Positions 9,531-17,596 of a stretch of DNA of 49,558 bases are shown in pieces. Both the position numbers and the translations under genes were made by a program. The stretch spans positions 1 through 49,558 of the forward strand of contig UCAU01000037.1 of NCBI GenBank assembly GCA_900470445.1. Direction: 5' to 3'. A model generated the notes under the pieces. That model had not been told where the DNA came from and did not search any database. It saw nothing but the letters and a program-made list of their open reading frames with translations. Each line of letters starts with the position of its first letter. The stretch's first letter is position 1. The stretch is from Hyphomicrobiales bacterium. GTDB lineage: Bacteria > Pseudomonadota > Alphaproteobacteria > Rhizobiales > Devosiaceae.

Positions 9531-9545
9531 TTAAGGCGCGGTTAA
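9531..9545. promoter_or_regulatory. Candidate CtrA-type binding box upstream of tadE
   Basis: On the minus strand the site reads TTAA-CCGCGCC-TTAA followed by CC, a perfect match to the alphaproteobacterial CtrA pattern TTAA-N7-TTAA. It lies 94-108 bases upstream of the tadE start and just past the stop of the neighbouring CpaC-N-like gene. Pilin genes are CtrA targets in Caulobacter. Binding here is inferred from the motif and position only. Confidence 0.5.
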
Positions 9546-9549
9546 AGGG

Positions 9550-9993
9550 CTATTGCGCAGCAGATTGTACGACCTGAGATGAGGCCAGTGCTTGCGCGGT
9601 GAAGGAATTGTCGTCGCCCAGCATGATCACGGGCTGGCAAGTAGGCGCACAGGATAGCGTGGTGCGGTTCTGCCCCTGATAGACGGTCATTACGCCCGCC
9701 TGCATCTGCGCCACCTCGACCATGGTGTCGGCAATCGGATTACCCTGGGCGTCGAGCACGATCAGATTGGTCTGCCCATAGCTTTTGCCGGTTAGCACCA
9801 AAGTCAGCGGGTCCTGGATGGTCACGTCGGCAATGCCGGGATTGCCGATGATCACCGTGGCGGCAGGCGAGCTGATGCGCAGGACACGCGCCATGTTGAC
9901 ATTGACCTCGATCGGCAGCCCGTCTGCCGCATGGACACTGCCCAGGCTGGCCAGCAACAGACATAGGGCGGCAAAAGCAGAGGGCAAACGCAT
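9550..9993 (-). CDS. Small secreted protein with CpaC/secretin N-terminal-type domain
   Basis: A 147-aa protein with a signal peptide (MRLPSAFAALCLLLASLGSVHA) and one domain of the pilus-assembly/secretin N-terminal kind: VNVNMARVLRISSPAATVIIGNPGIAD, then LTLVLTGKSYGQTNLIVLD. This closely parallels residues ~35-115 of CpaC in the same locus, but no BON or secretin domain follows. The tail has a Cys pair (SCAPTC). The ATG at 9993 is preferred over a TTG at 10020 because it begins the signal peptide directly. It probably works in the periplasm with the Tad secretin; its precise role is unknown. Confidence 0.8.
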   Translation of the reverse strand: MRLPSAFAALCLLLASLGSVHAADGLPIEVNVNMARVLRISSPAATVIIGNPGIADVTIQDPLTLVLTGKSYGQTNLIVLDAQGNPIADTMVEVAQMQAGVMTVYQGQNRTTLSCAPTCQPVIMLGDDNSFTAQALASSQVVQSAAQ

Positions 9994-10379
9994 GGGACAA
10001 TCCGGCCATCGGGAACGCAATGAATGTCAGTTTCCATTGGAATGGTGAATTTTTTGACAAACACCCGGAAAACAAGGGTTTGGCAGGCATTCCGGGCATG
10101 CGCGGAGTTGATGGCCGGGAAATGCTATGTGGTCTTGAAGCAAATAAGTATAGCCGCGTCCTATACTTGCTGACGCTCGACGGCATAGCGACAGGTAAAA
10201 TGCCATCGATTTAATTAACGCTTTGATTATCATACGGAAATCGGCACCAAAATCACTCTCTGACCGTCTGGCCGATTAACTCAATTGCAACAAGTCACGA
10301 CTAGTTTTTGCCTCATGTTCGATGTGTGACGTGTCGAACGACGGCGTCACCCGATGACGTTATTTAAAGGAGCCTGGGA
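9994..10379. other. 386-base non-coding region upstream of flp
   Basis: This is the longest gene-free stretch of the window, more AT-rich than its surroundings, especially around 10200-10320 where TTAATTAACG and GATTAACTC occur. It separates the minus-strand CpaC-N-like gene from the plus-strand pilin gene and must hold promoters for both. I see no sigma-70-type element with good spacing. A 64-codon open frame from 10020 has no SD site and no recognisable motif and is not called. Confidence 0.6.
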
Positions 10380-10565
10380 ATGACTATTTTCGCACGTTTC
10401 GCCAAGGACGAGTCCGGCGCAACCGCAATTGAATACGGCCTGATCGCCGCACTGATCTCTGTTGGCATCATCGTCGCTGCAACCGCGCTTGGCGGAAGCC
10501 TGAGCGACCTCTTTGACGGCATTGCTGGTCGCCTCGATACCGCGACTGAAGCTATTCCAGAATAA
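10380..10565 (+). CDS. flp: Flp-type (class IVb) pilin
   Basis: Main subunit of the Flp/Tad pilus, 61 aa. The short basic leader ends in Gly13, and prepilin peptidase should cut before Ala14 to give a mature protein starting ATAIEYGLIAAL. The mature Glu5-Tyr6 pair is the Flp-family mark, followed by a ~20-residue hydrophobic helix and a short polar tail. A strong SD (AAAGGAG at 10366-10372) precedes the ATG, and a strong intrinsic terminator follows, so a short abundant monocistronic mRNA is likely. CpaA, encoded next, is the expected processing peptidase. Confidence 0.97.
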   Translation: MTIFARFAKDESGATAIEYGLIAALISVGIIVAATALGGSLSDLFDGIAGRLDTATEAIPE

Positions 10566-10599
10566 CTGTATGAGGCGGCCCATTGCCGCTTGTTGGTTG

Positions 10600-10638
10600 A
10601 AAAGGGGAAAGCGCTTGTCGCTTTCCCCTTTTCTTTTT
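10600..10638 (+). terminator. Strong intrinsic terminator after flp
   Basis: A perfect 14-bp stem, AAAAGGGGAAAGCG paired with CGCTTTCCCCTTTT around the loop CTTGT, is followed by CTTTTT. It lies 34 bases after the flp stop and 76 bases before cpaA. It should uncouple high-level pilin expression from the assembly genes. Confidence 0.9.
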
Positions 10639-10714
10639 GTCGTTTTTTAACGCCGCCCGTCGCATTATCTCCACGGCGCAACGGCAAGAAGCAGCGCCGT
10701 TTGGGGACGCTCCT

Positions 10715-11215
10715 ATGACTACGATCGCATTGCTGTTTTTCCCGCTCGGCATGGCTTTCGCGGCCTCCTCCGACTTGCTGACCATGCGCATCTCCAACAA
10801 GCTCGTCCTGCTGCTGGTCGCCGGTTTCTGCATCACGGCCATGGCGATCAACCTGCCGCTGCAGCAATTTGCCATGCATGTCGTTGCAGCGCTGATTGTC
10901 CTGGTCGCCGGTTTCACCTTTTTCGCCTTGCGCTGGGTGGGCGGTGGTGATGCCAAGTTGGCGTCCGCTACCGCGCTCTGGCTCGGTTTCGGCCTCACGT
11001 TGCCTTATCTGGTCTACGCCGCAGTGCTGGGGGGCGTGCTGACGCTGTTGATCCTCGCCCTGCGCCGGCTTCCCCTCACGCCATTCCTAGCTCGCTATCG
11101 CTGGCTTGAGCGGTTGCATGACCGCAAGTCTGGCATTCCTTATGGTGTCGCCTTGGCCCTTGCCGGTCTCATGACCTATTCCAACTCGGTAATCTTCGAG
11201 CGCTTGTCCGCCTAG
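10715..11215 (+). CDS. cpaA: Prepilin peptidase CpaA/TadV
   Basis: Inner-membrane aspartic peptidase (A24 family, short form without the methylase domain) that cleaves Flp and TadE-type prepilins. It is 166 aa with about five hydrophobic segments. The catalytic aspartates are Asp20 (SSDLLTMRISN) and Asp79 (GGGDAKL, the GxGD-type motif). The ATG at 10715 gives the usual N-terminus starting in the first membrane helix; an upstream in-frame extension would run into the flp terminator region. First gene after the flp terminator, followed by a 223-base gap before cpaB. Confidence 0.93.
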   Translation: MTTIALLFFPLGMAFAASSDLLTMRISNKLVLLLVAGFCITAMAINLPLQQFAMHVVAALIVLVAGFTFFALRWVGGGDAKLASATALWLGFGLTLPYLVYAAVLGGVLTLLILALRRLPLTPFLARYRWLERLHDRKSGIPYGVALALAGLMTYSNSVIFERLSA

Positions 11216-11355
11216 GCACCACCCCGTTCGAGGAGATTTGCAGGTCGTGAACCGACAAAGATCAATAAGCCCCCACCTTCAATACTTGGGCTTTCCAGTT
11301 CATTACCAAATTCTCTAAAATTTACATCCCGTTAACTGAATTCGCAAACGTCCGG

Positions 11356-11370
11356 TTAACCAAACTTTGA
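11356..11370. promoter_or_regulatory. Imperfect CtrA-like box upstream of cpaB
   Basis: TTAA-CCAAACT-TTGA matches seven of eight bases of TTAA-N7-TTAA, 69 bases before the cpaB start. A further GTTAAC occurs at 11331-11336. The gap 11216-11438 between cpaA and cpaB is the likely promoter region for the long cpaB-tadC unit. Weak evidence by itself; it gains value from the perfect box upstream of tadE. Confidence 0.3.
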
Positions 11371-11438
11371 CCCTTTGGGTTCACACTCACAATTGTGGAA
11401 TTGGGCCAGAACGGCTCTGTCCCTAAGCGGAGTGTGGC

Positions 11439-12365
11439 ATGAAGCCGGCGCGTCTCATCTTGATCCTTGTGGCCGTGGTCGCCGCGGGGCTGGCCGCATT
11501 TCTGGTGACCCGCGGTGGCCGCCCGGCGCCCGAGCAGGTCGTGAGCGAAGTGGTGCGGCAGGAGGCCAAGGCCCAGGTCCTGGTCGCCCGCAGCGCCGTT
11601 GGCATTGGCGAGCGCCTCACCGCAGAGAACCTTGAATGGCAGGACTGGCCCGAGGGTGCCGTCCGCCCCGAATATGTCACGTCCACTGCCATGCCCGATG
11701 CCCCCACGCAATTGACGGGCGCCGTGGTGCGGTTCGAATTTTTTCCCGGGGAGCCGATCCGCGAGGCCAAGCTGGTTCGCTCCGACCAGGGCTATCTCTC
11801 TGCAGTTCTCGGCCAGGGCATGCGCGGCGTCTCGGTCGGTGTCACGGCCGTCTCCAGCGCCGGTGGCTTCGTCGTCCCCAATGATCACGTCGATGTGGTG
11901 CTGACCACCTCTACCGAAATGGGCCAGCAATCCCAGGTCATCCTCTCCAATGTGCGGGTAATGGCCATCGGCAAGCGTTTGGGCGAACTGGGCGTCACGG
12001 GCACCGAAGTCGGCCAGGAGCCGACGGGTTCGCCCACGCCCGTTGTGTTCGATAACGCCACCATCGCCACGCTCGAACTGCTGCCGCCCCAGGCCGAGGT
12101 GCTGATCAATGCCGCCACCCGTGGCGAACTCAGCCTGACACTGCGCTCGGTGGTCGATTTCAAGGACAATAGCGTGGCCGATGCCGGTGGCAGCCAATCG
12201 ATCCGGCTGATCCGCTTCGGCCGGGAACAAAGCGTGCGCTCGACCAGCGGCGGCCAGGCCTTCAATCCGCCAGCCGTCACAAGTTTTCCCGCGACCGACA
12301 ACGTCTACACCCCTCCCCTTAATGTGCCGGCCAGCGTCACCGCGCCGCAAGTGTTGCCCCAATAG
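11439..12365 (+). CDS. cpaB: Flp pilus assembly protein CpaB/RcpC
   Basis: Periplasmic Tad component anchored by one N-terminal membrane segment (residues ~5-23), 308 aa. The N-terminal third (LVARSAVGIGERLTAENLEWQDWP) is a SAF-type domain; the rest resembles the RcpC/CpaB core (VGVTAVSSAGGFVVPNDHVDVVLT near residues 130-155). The family is thought to help assemble or stabilise the CpaC secretin. The SD GGAG lies six bases before the ATG. It is separated by 14 bases from cpaC and starts the run cpaB-cpaC-cpaE-cpaF-tadB-tadC. Confidence 0.93.
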   Translation: MKPARLILILVAVVAAGLAAFLVTRGGRPAPEQVVSEVVRQEAKAQVLVARSAVGIGERLTAENLEWQDWPEGAVRPEYVTSTAMPDAPTQLTGAVVRFEFFPGEPIREAKLVRSDQGYLSAVLGQGMRGVSVGVTAVSSAGGFVVPNDHVDVVLTTSTEMGQQSQVILSNVRVMAIGKRLGELGVTGTEVGQEPTGSPTPVVFDNATIATLELLPPQAEVLINAATRGELSLTLRSVVDFKDNSVADAGGSQSIRLIRFGREQSVRSTSGGQAFNPPAVTSFPATDNVYTPPLNVPASVTAPQVLPQ

Positions 12366-12379
12366 GGCGAGAGGCAACC

Positions 12380-13795
12380 ATGCTCACATCCGTTTCCGCC
12401 CTGTCTCGCAAGCTCTTGGCCCCTGCCATCCTGGCTCTGCTGGCCGGCACTGCCCTGTTCCAGCCACTGGCTGCCCAGGAGGCGCAGATAACCATCGCCT
12501 CCGCCGCCTATGGCGGCACGCGGCAGATGGAACTCGACCTCAATAAATCCATCATCGTCGATCTGCCCGCCGGTGTCGCCGAGGTGGTGGTGTCCCAGCC
12601 CACGGTCGCTGCCGCCATCATGCGCACCCGTACCCGCGCCATCGTGCAGGGCATTTCCGGCGGCGACACTAATATCTTCTTCCTCGACGATCAGGGTCGC
12701 ACCATCGCCGTGCTCGATATCCGCGTCATCAAGGAGCCATCCCAGGTCGGCAACGCCCTCCAGGAGGCGCTGGCACGCGTTATTCCGGGCTCCAATATTC
12801 GCGTTGAATCGGTGACTCTGGGTGATGATACCAACCGCGTCGTGCTGACTGGCACGGTGCTATCGAGCGACGATAGGCAGCGCGCCGAGCAGGTGGCCAT
12901 CCAGTTCGCCGGTGACGAGAAAAACGTCGCCAATATTCTCGATATTTCCGGCTCCCAGCAGGTCATGCTGCAGGTCACCGTGGCCGAGGTATCGCGCGAT
13001 ACCGTCAAGCAACTCGGCATTAATCTTTCCGGCAGCCTGTCGATCGGCAATTTCAATGCCGGCATCAATTCGGCTCAGTCGGCACTGACTAATGGCGTCA
13101 CTGGCGGCTTCACCGCCGGCAATGTCTCGCTTTCGGCTGAACTGCGGGCCCTGGAACAGCGCGGCTCGCTCCGTACCCTAGCTGAACCGGTACTGACGGC
13201 CATTTCCGGCCAACCCGCCGAATTCCTGGCGGGCGGGCAGATTCCCATTCTCTCCGCCATCGATCCGGCCACCAATAATCGCACCTATACGCTCAAGGAT
13301 TTCGGCGTGAAGCTCAAATTCACGCCCACTATCAAGTCCAACGGCGTGGTGGGGCTCGAGGTCGAAACCGAGGTTTCCGAAATCGCCGAGACCGGTTTCA
13401 ATATCGGTGGTGAAACCGTCCCCGGCTTCAACAATCGCAGCGCCAAGACCTCCATCGAGCTGCGCCCGGGCCAGACCATCGCCATTGCCGGCATGATCCA
13501 GGACAAATTGCGCCAGCAGATTTCGGGCCTGCCGGGCCTGGGTGATATCCCCATCCTGGGCACCCTGTTCCGCTCGCGCAATTTCCAGCGCAGCCAGACC
13601 GAGCTGGTCATCATCGTCACGCCCTATCTCGCCGCGCCGATGACCCAGCAGCCCATTCTGCCCACCGACAAGTTCGAGGCCGCCAGTGATGCCGAAGCCA
13701 TTTTCCTCGGCCGCATGGAGCGAAATTATGGCGTCGGTGGCGATATCGAAATGCGCGGCGGTTTCAACGGATCTGTCGGCTTCGTGCTCGATTGA
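12380..13795 (+). CDS. cpaC: Tad pilus outer-membrane secretin CpaC/RcpA
   Basis: Forms the outer-membrane channel for the Flp pilus; 471 aa. Order of parts: signal peptide (~1-33, ending PLAAQE), pilus-assembly N-terminal domain (~40-115, TNIFFLDDQGRTIAVLD), BON-like domain (~120-190), and type II/III secretin domain (~240-420). The secretin core contains LAEPVLTAISGQPAEFLAGGQ and the ending GLGDIPILGTLFRS followed by ELVIIVTPYL. A shadow open frame on the opposite strand is ignored. The next gene is cpaE; the lipoprotein gene cpaD that often lies between them is absent. Confidence 0.95.
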   Translation: MLTSVSALSRKLLAPAILALLAGTALFQPLAAQEAQITIASAAYGGTRQMELDLNKSIIVDLPAGVAEVVVSQPTVAAAIMRTRTRAIVQGISGGDTNIFFLDDQGRTIAVLDIRVIKEPSQVGNALQEALARVIPGSNIRVESVTLGDDTNRVVLTGTVLSSDDRQRAEQVAIQFAGDEKNVANILDISGSQQVMLQVTVAEVSRDTVKQLGINLSGSLSIGNFNAGINSAQSALTNGVTGGFTAGNVSLSAELRALEQRGSLRTLAEPVLTAISGQPAEFLAGGQIPILSAIDPATNNRTYTLKDFGVKLKFTPTIKSNGVVGLEVETEVSEIAETGFNIGGETVPGFNNRSAKTSIELRPGQTIAIAGMIQDKLRQQISGLPGLGDIPILGTLFRSRNFQRSQTELVIIVTPYLAAPMTQQPILPTDKFEAASDAEAIFLGRMERNYGVGGDIEMRGGFNGSVGFVLD

Positions 13796-13819
13796 GCGCG
13801 GCCCCAGGAGTTTAGTACG

Positions 13820-15091
13820 ATGAGTTTTCTCTCTCCCGAAAAAACCAAGAGCGAAGAAGCCGCGGCCGAAATTTCGGCCGGCGCCCGCCTGATTCCGCGC
13901 ATCACCATCCAGGCTTTTTGCGAGCATTCCCAGACCGCTCAACTGGTAGAAAGCGCCATCCATGACCGGCGCATGTCCAAGGTGGCGCTGACCACGCATA
14001 ATGGTGGCATTGACGGCGCCGTCGAAACCTACAAATCCAACCCCACGCCCAATCTGATCATCGTGGAAACCGCGCTCTCGCCGTCCGAGATTCCGCTGGC
14101 GCTGGAGCGGCTAGCCGAAGTCTGCGACGCCTCCACGCGCCTGATCGTACTCGGCCATGTCAATGACGTGCCGCTCTATCGCGAACTGATCCGCTCGGGC
14201 GTTTCCGAATATGTGGTGCTGCCCGCCACCTCGGCGCAGATCGTCTCGGCCATCACCGACCTGTTCGCGGCCGAAGGCGGCGCTCCCATCGGCCGCACCA
14301 TCGGCTTTGTCTCGGCCAAGGGTGGGGCAGGGGGCTCCACCGTGGCGCATAATGTCGCCTGGGGCATTGCCACTGCGCTGCGTCAGGATAGCCTCATCCT
14401 CGACATGGACCTGGCCTTCGGCACGGCAGGGCTCAATTTCAACCAGGACCCCCCGCATGGCCTGGCCGATGCGGTGCTCGCCAACCAGAAGGTCGACCAG
14501 ACCATGCTGGATCGGCTGATGAGCAAGGCGGCCAACCACATCAACCTGCTGACCGCCCCCGTCACGCTCGACCGTACCTTCGATTTCGAGGAGCGGGAAT
14601 TCGAGCAGATCATCGAGATGAGCCAGAACACCATGCCCGTCGTGGTGCTCGACATTCCCCATGCCTGGAATGCCTGGATCCGCCATACCCTGGCCACCGT
14701 CGACGAAGTGGTCATCGTGGCCGAACCGGACCTGGCCAATCTGCGCAACGCCAAGAATCTGGCCGATACCATCAAAGCCCTGCGTCCCACCGAAGCCATG
14801 CCCAATCTGGTGCTCAACAAGGTGGGCATGCCCCGCCGGCCCGAGATCAGCTCCGCCGAATTCGCCGCTTCGGTCGAATGCCAGTTGCTGGGCGCCATTC
14901 CCTTCGACGCGGCCCTGTTCGGCACTGCTGCCAACAATGGGCAGATGATCGCCGAGGTCGCTGCCAACAACAAGATCAACGACATCTATCGCGCCATCGG
15001 CATGCAGGTGACGGGCCGGCAGGTGTCGCACGCCGGAGGCAAGTCATCGAGCCTGATGAAGCTGCCTTCGTTCCTCAAGAAGCGGGCTTGA
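13820..15091 (+). CDS. cpaE: Pilus assembly ATPase-like protein CpaE/TadZ
   Basis: Localises the Tad machinery to the pole in related bacteria; 423 aa. Residues ~25-145 form an atypical receiver-like domain (SPSEIPLALERLAEVCD, YRELIRSGVSEYVVLP). Residues ~160-400 form a ParA/MinD-type domain. The Walker A reads KGGAGGST near residue 168, with Gly in place of the P-loop lysine; such degeneration is common in CpaE. Other motifs are LDMDLAFGTAGLNFNQ and VVLDIPHAWN. An AGGAG SD lies nine bases before the ATG. The C-terminal basic stretch (LPSFLKKRA) is typical. Confidence 0.93.
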   Translation: MSFLSPEKTKSEEAAAEISAGARLIPRITIQAFCEHSQTAQLVESAIHDRRMSKVALTTHNGGIDGAVETYKSNPTPNLIIVETALSPSEIPLALERLAEVCDASTRLIVLGHVNDVPLYRELIRSGVSEYVVLPATSAQIVSAITDLFAAEGGAPIGRTIGFVSAKGGAGGSTVAHNVAWGIATALRQDSLILDMDLAFGTAGLNFNQDPPHGLADAVLANQKVDQTMLDRLMSKAANHINLLTAPVTLDRTFDFEEREFEQIIEMSQNTMPVVVLDIPHAWNAWIRHTLATVDEVVIVAEPDLANLRNAKNLADTIKALRPTEAMPNLVLNKVGMPRRPEISSAEFAASVECQLLGAIPFDAALFGTAANNGQMIAEVAANNKINDIYRAIGMQVTGRQVSHAGGKSSSLMKLPSFLKKRA

Positions 15092-15121
15092 TCGGGTTCC
15101 GATCAGCCGGATAGGACGAAC

Positions 15122-16609
15122 ATGTTTGGCAAGCGCACGACATTTGGTGGCAATACGCCGGGCCTGGCTGAAACGCGTCCGGCGCCCGCCATGCCGCTTC
15201 GCGCGGAAACCCCGGCCCCGCGCCGCGGCGTTGACAGCGACGCCATGTCGGCCCGCATGCGCACAAGCGAGGAAGTGGTCGACGTCCGCACCCCGATCGA
15301 TACGCAGCGCGACAAGGATTATTTCCAGACCAAGTCGGCCATTTTCAGCGCCCTGATTGATTCCATCGATCTGAGCCAGCTCGCCACCATGGATCAGGAT
15401 GCGGCGCGCGAGGAAATCCGCGACATCGTCGCCGAAATCATCGCGCTCAAATCCATCATCATGTCGATCGCCGAGCAGGAAGATCTGCTCGAGGACATCT
15501 GCAATGACGTTCTGGGCTATGGTCCGCTCGAGCCCTTGCTGGCGCGCGACGACATTGCCGATATCATGGTCAATGGTTCCCAGCGTTGCTACATCGAAGT
15601 GGGCGGCCGGGTGAAGCTCACCAATGTGCGCTTCCGCGACGACGCCCACCTGATGAATGTGTGCCAGCGCATCGTGTCCCAGGTGGGTCGCCGCGTCGAT
15701 GAAAGCTCCCCGATTTGCGACGCCCGCCTCCCCGATGGCTCGCGCGTCAACGTCATCGCGCCGCCGCTGGCCATCGATGGCGCGGCTCTTACCATTCGTA
15801 AGTTCAAAAAAGACAAGCTGACCCTGCCCCAGCTGGTCAAATATGGCTCCATCTCGCCCGAAGGCGCCGAAGTGCTGCGCATTCTGGGCCGGGTTCGGGC
15901 CAATGTGCTGATCTCCGGCGGTACCGGCTCGGGCAAGACGACGCTGCTCAATTGCCTCACCGCCTTCATCGAAAAGGACGAGCGGGTCATCACCTGCGAA
16001 GACTCCGCCGAACTCCAATTGCAGCAGCCCCATGTGGTGCGGCTGGAAACTCGCCCGCCCAATCTGGAGGGCGAAGGCGAGATCACCATGCGCGATCTCA
16101 TCAAGAACTGCCTGCGCATGCGGCCCGAACGCATCATCGTCGGCGAAGTTCGTGGCCCCGAAAGCTTCGATTTGCTGCAGGCCATGAACACGGGTCACGA
16201 CGGTTCCATGGGCACGCTGCACGCCAACAGCCCGCGCGAGGCCCTGTCCCGCCTTGAATCCATGATCACCATGGGCGGCTATTCACTGCCCAGCCGCACC
16301 ATCCGCGAAATGATCACCTCGTCCATCGATGTCGTGGTCCAGGCCGCCCGCTTGCGCGACGGCTCGCGCCGCATCACCCACATCACCGAAGTGCTGGGCA
16401 TGGAAGGCGATGTCATCGTCACCCAGGATATCTTCCTGTACGACATCATGGGCGAAGACCAGTCTGGCATGCTGATGGGCCGCCACCGCTCGACCGGCAT
16501 CACCAAGCCGCAATTTGCCGAACGCGCCCGCTATTTCAACGAGGAAGCCAATCTCGTCGAAGCGCTCGAGCGCTCCAATATCGAACAGCGTGAGCTGCTG
16601 GATTCATGA
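15122..16609 (+). CDS. cpaF: Pilus assembly/retraction ATPase CpaF/TadA
   Basis: Hexameric secretion ATPase that powers Flp pilus assembly from the cytoplasmic face; 495 aa. The first ~75 residues are low-complexity and basic, followed by the N-terminal domain with LLEDICNDVLGYGPLEPLL and IADIMVNG. The ATPase core has Walker A SGGTGSGKTTLLN (~264-276), Asp box RVITCEDSAELQL, Walker B RIIVGEVRGPE and His box TGHDGSMGTLHANSP. Its stop overlaps the tadB start (ATGA, 16606-16609). Length and motifs match the VirB11-like CpaF family. Confidence 0.97.
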   Translation: MFGKRTTFGGNTPGLAETRPAPAMPLRAETPAPRRGVDSDAMSARMRTSEEVVDVRTPIDTQRDKDYFQTKSAIFSALIDSIDLSQLATMDQDAAREEIRDIVAEIIALKSIIMSIAEQEDLLEDICNDVLGYGPLEPLLARDDIADIMVNGSQRCYIEVGGRVKLTNVRFRDDAHLMNVCQRIVSQVGRRVDESSPICDARLPDGSRVNVIAPPLAIDGAALTIRKFKKDKLTLPQLVKYGSISPEGAEVLRILGRVRANVLISGGTGSGKTTLLNCLTAFIEKDERVITCEDSAELQLQQPHVVRLETRPPNLEGEGEITMRDLIKNCLRMRPERIIVGEVRGPESFDLLQAMNTGHDGSMGTLHANSPREALSRLESMITMGGYSLPSRTIREMITSSIDVVVQAARLRDGSRRITHITEVLGMEGDVIVTQDIFLYDIMGEDQSGMLMGRHRSTGITKPQFAERARYFNEEANLVEALERSNIEQRELLDS

Positions 16610-17580
16610 CCACACTCCTGCTCATCATCCTGGCCATGGTTGCCGTCGGCGCCGCCGGCTTTGCCTTGGTCCCTTCGGCGCTCGGCGACAGCACTGCTGA
16701 CAAGCGGCGCAAGGCGTTCCAGGGCGACCTGCGGGTCAACCGTCTCGAGGTTGACGCGGCGCGCAGCCGCGATCAGCGCCGCAAGAGTGTGCAGCAAGCG
16801 CTCAAGACCCAGACTGACGCGCTCAACGCCAAGAAGCGTCTCACGCTGCCTCAATTGCTGTTCCAGGCCGGCATGACCATCAAACCTGCCGCCTTCATCC
16901 GCAACAGCATAATCCTGGGTGTAGTGCTGTTCGTGCTTTTGGTGCTGGTGCAGGTGCCGTTCTACTTCGCCGCAATTTTCGCGCTTGCCGCCGCCTATCT
17001 GCTGCCGCGCTTCTATGTCGGCCGCAAGCGCCGCAAATATCAGGACCAGTTCCTCGACGAACTGCCCAATGCCGTTGAAGCCATTGTGCGAGGCGTCAAG
17101 ACCGGCTTGCCGCTCAACGATTCCATCCGCGTCGTTGCCAAGGATGCCAAGGACCCGGTGAAATCCGAATTCGCCCGCGTGCTCGATCAGCAAGCCTTCG
17201 GCATGTCCATGACCGAGGCAGTGCAGGTGTTGCTCGACCGGGTGCCTTTGCCTGAGGTCAATTTCTTCGTCGTGGTCATCACCGTGCAGCAGCAGGCTGG
17301 CGGCAATCTCAGCGAAGCGCTGGGCAACCTGGCGCGCGTGCTGCGCAACCGCAAGAAGATGAAGCAGAAGGTCAAGGCCATGTCCTCCGAGGCCAAGGCC
17401 TCTGCCGGCATTATCGGCTCGCTGCCCTTCGTGGTGGGCATTCTCGTCAGCGTGGTATCGCCCCGCTACCTTGAGCCGCTGGTCACCACGTCGCTGGGCC
17501 ATATCTGGCTGGGCATTGGCGCGATCATGCTCTCCGCGGGCATTTTCGTCATGAAACGCATGGTCAAATTCGACTTCTAG
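16606..17580 (+). CDS. tadB: Tad inner-membrane platform protein TadB
   Basis: Type II secretion F-domain membrane protein, 324 aa, partner of TadC in the inner-membrane platform that CpaF works on. There is an N-terminal membrane segment (~1-25), a basic cytoplasmic stretch, two adjacent hydrophobic segments (~102-138), the T2SSF core (ELPNAVEAIVRGVKTGLPLNDSI near 155-178; FFVVVITVQQQAGGNLSEAL near 223-243), and C-terminal membrane segments. It is translationally coupled to cpaF by a four-base overlap. Confidence 0.93.
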   Translation: MTTLLLIILAMVAVGAAGFALVPSALGDSTADKRRKAFQGDLRVNRLEVDAARSRDQRRKSVQQALKTQTDALNAKKRLTLPQLLFQAGMTIKPAAFIRNSIILGVVLFVLLVLVQVPFYFAAIFALAAAYLLPRFYVGRKRRKYQDQFLDELPNAVEAIVRGVKTGLPLNDSIRVVAKDAKDPVKSEFARVLDQQAFGMSMTEAVQVLLDRVPLPEVNFFVVVITVQQQAGGNLSEALGNLARVLRNRKKMKQKVKAMSSEAKASAGIIGSLPFVVGILVSVVSPRYLEPLVTTSLGHIWLGIGAIMLSAGIFVMKRMVKFDF

Positions 17581-17596
17581 GCGCGGGGAGCATGTC

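Noticed and set aside
10020..10214. 64-codon frame in the gap before flp
   Set aside because: No SD, no recognisable motif, and it lies in AT-rich promoter DNA; chance frame most likely.
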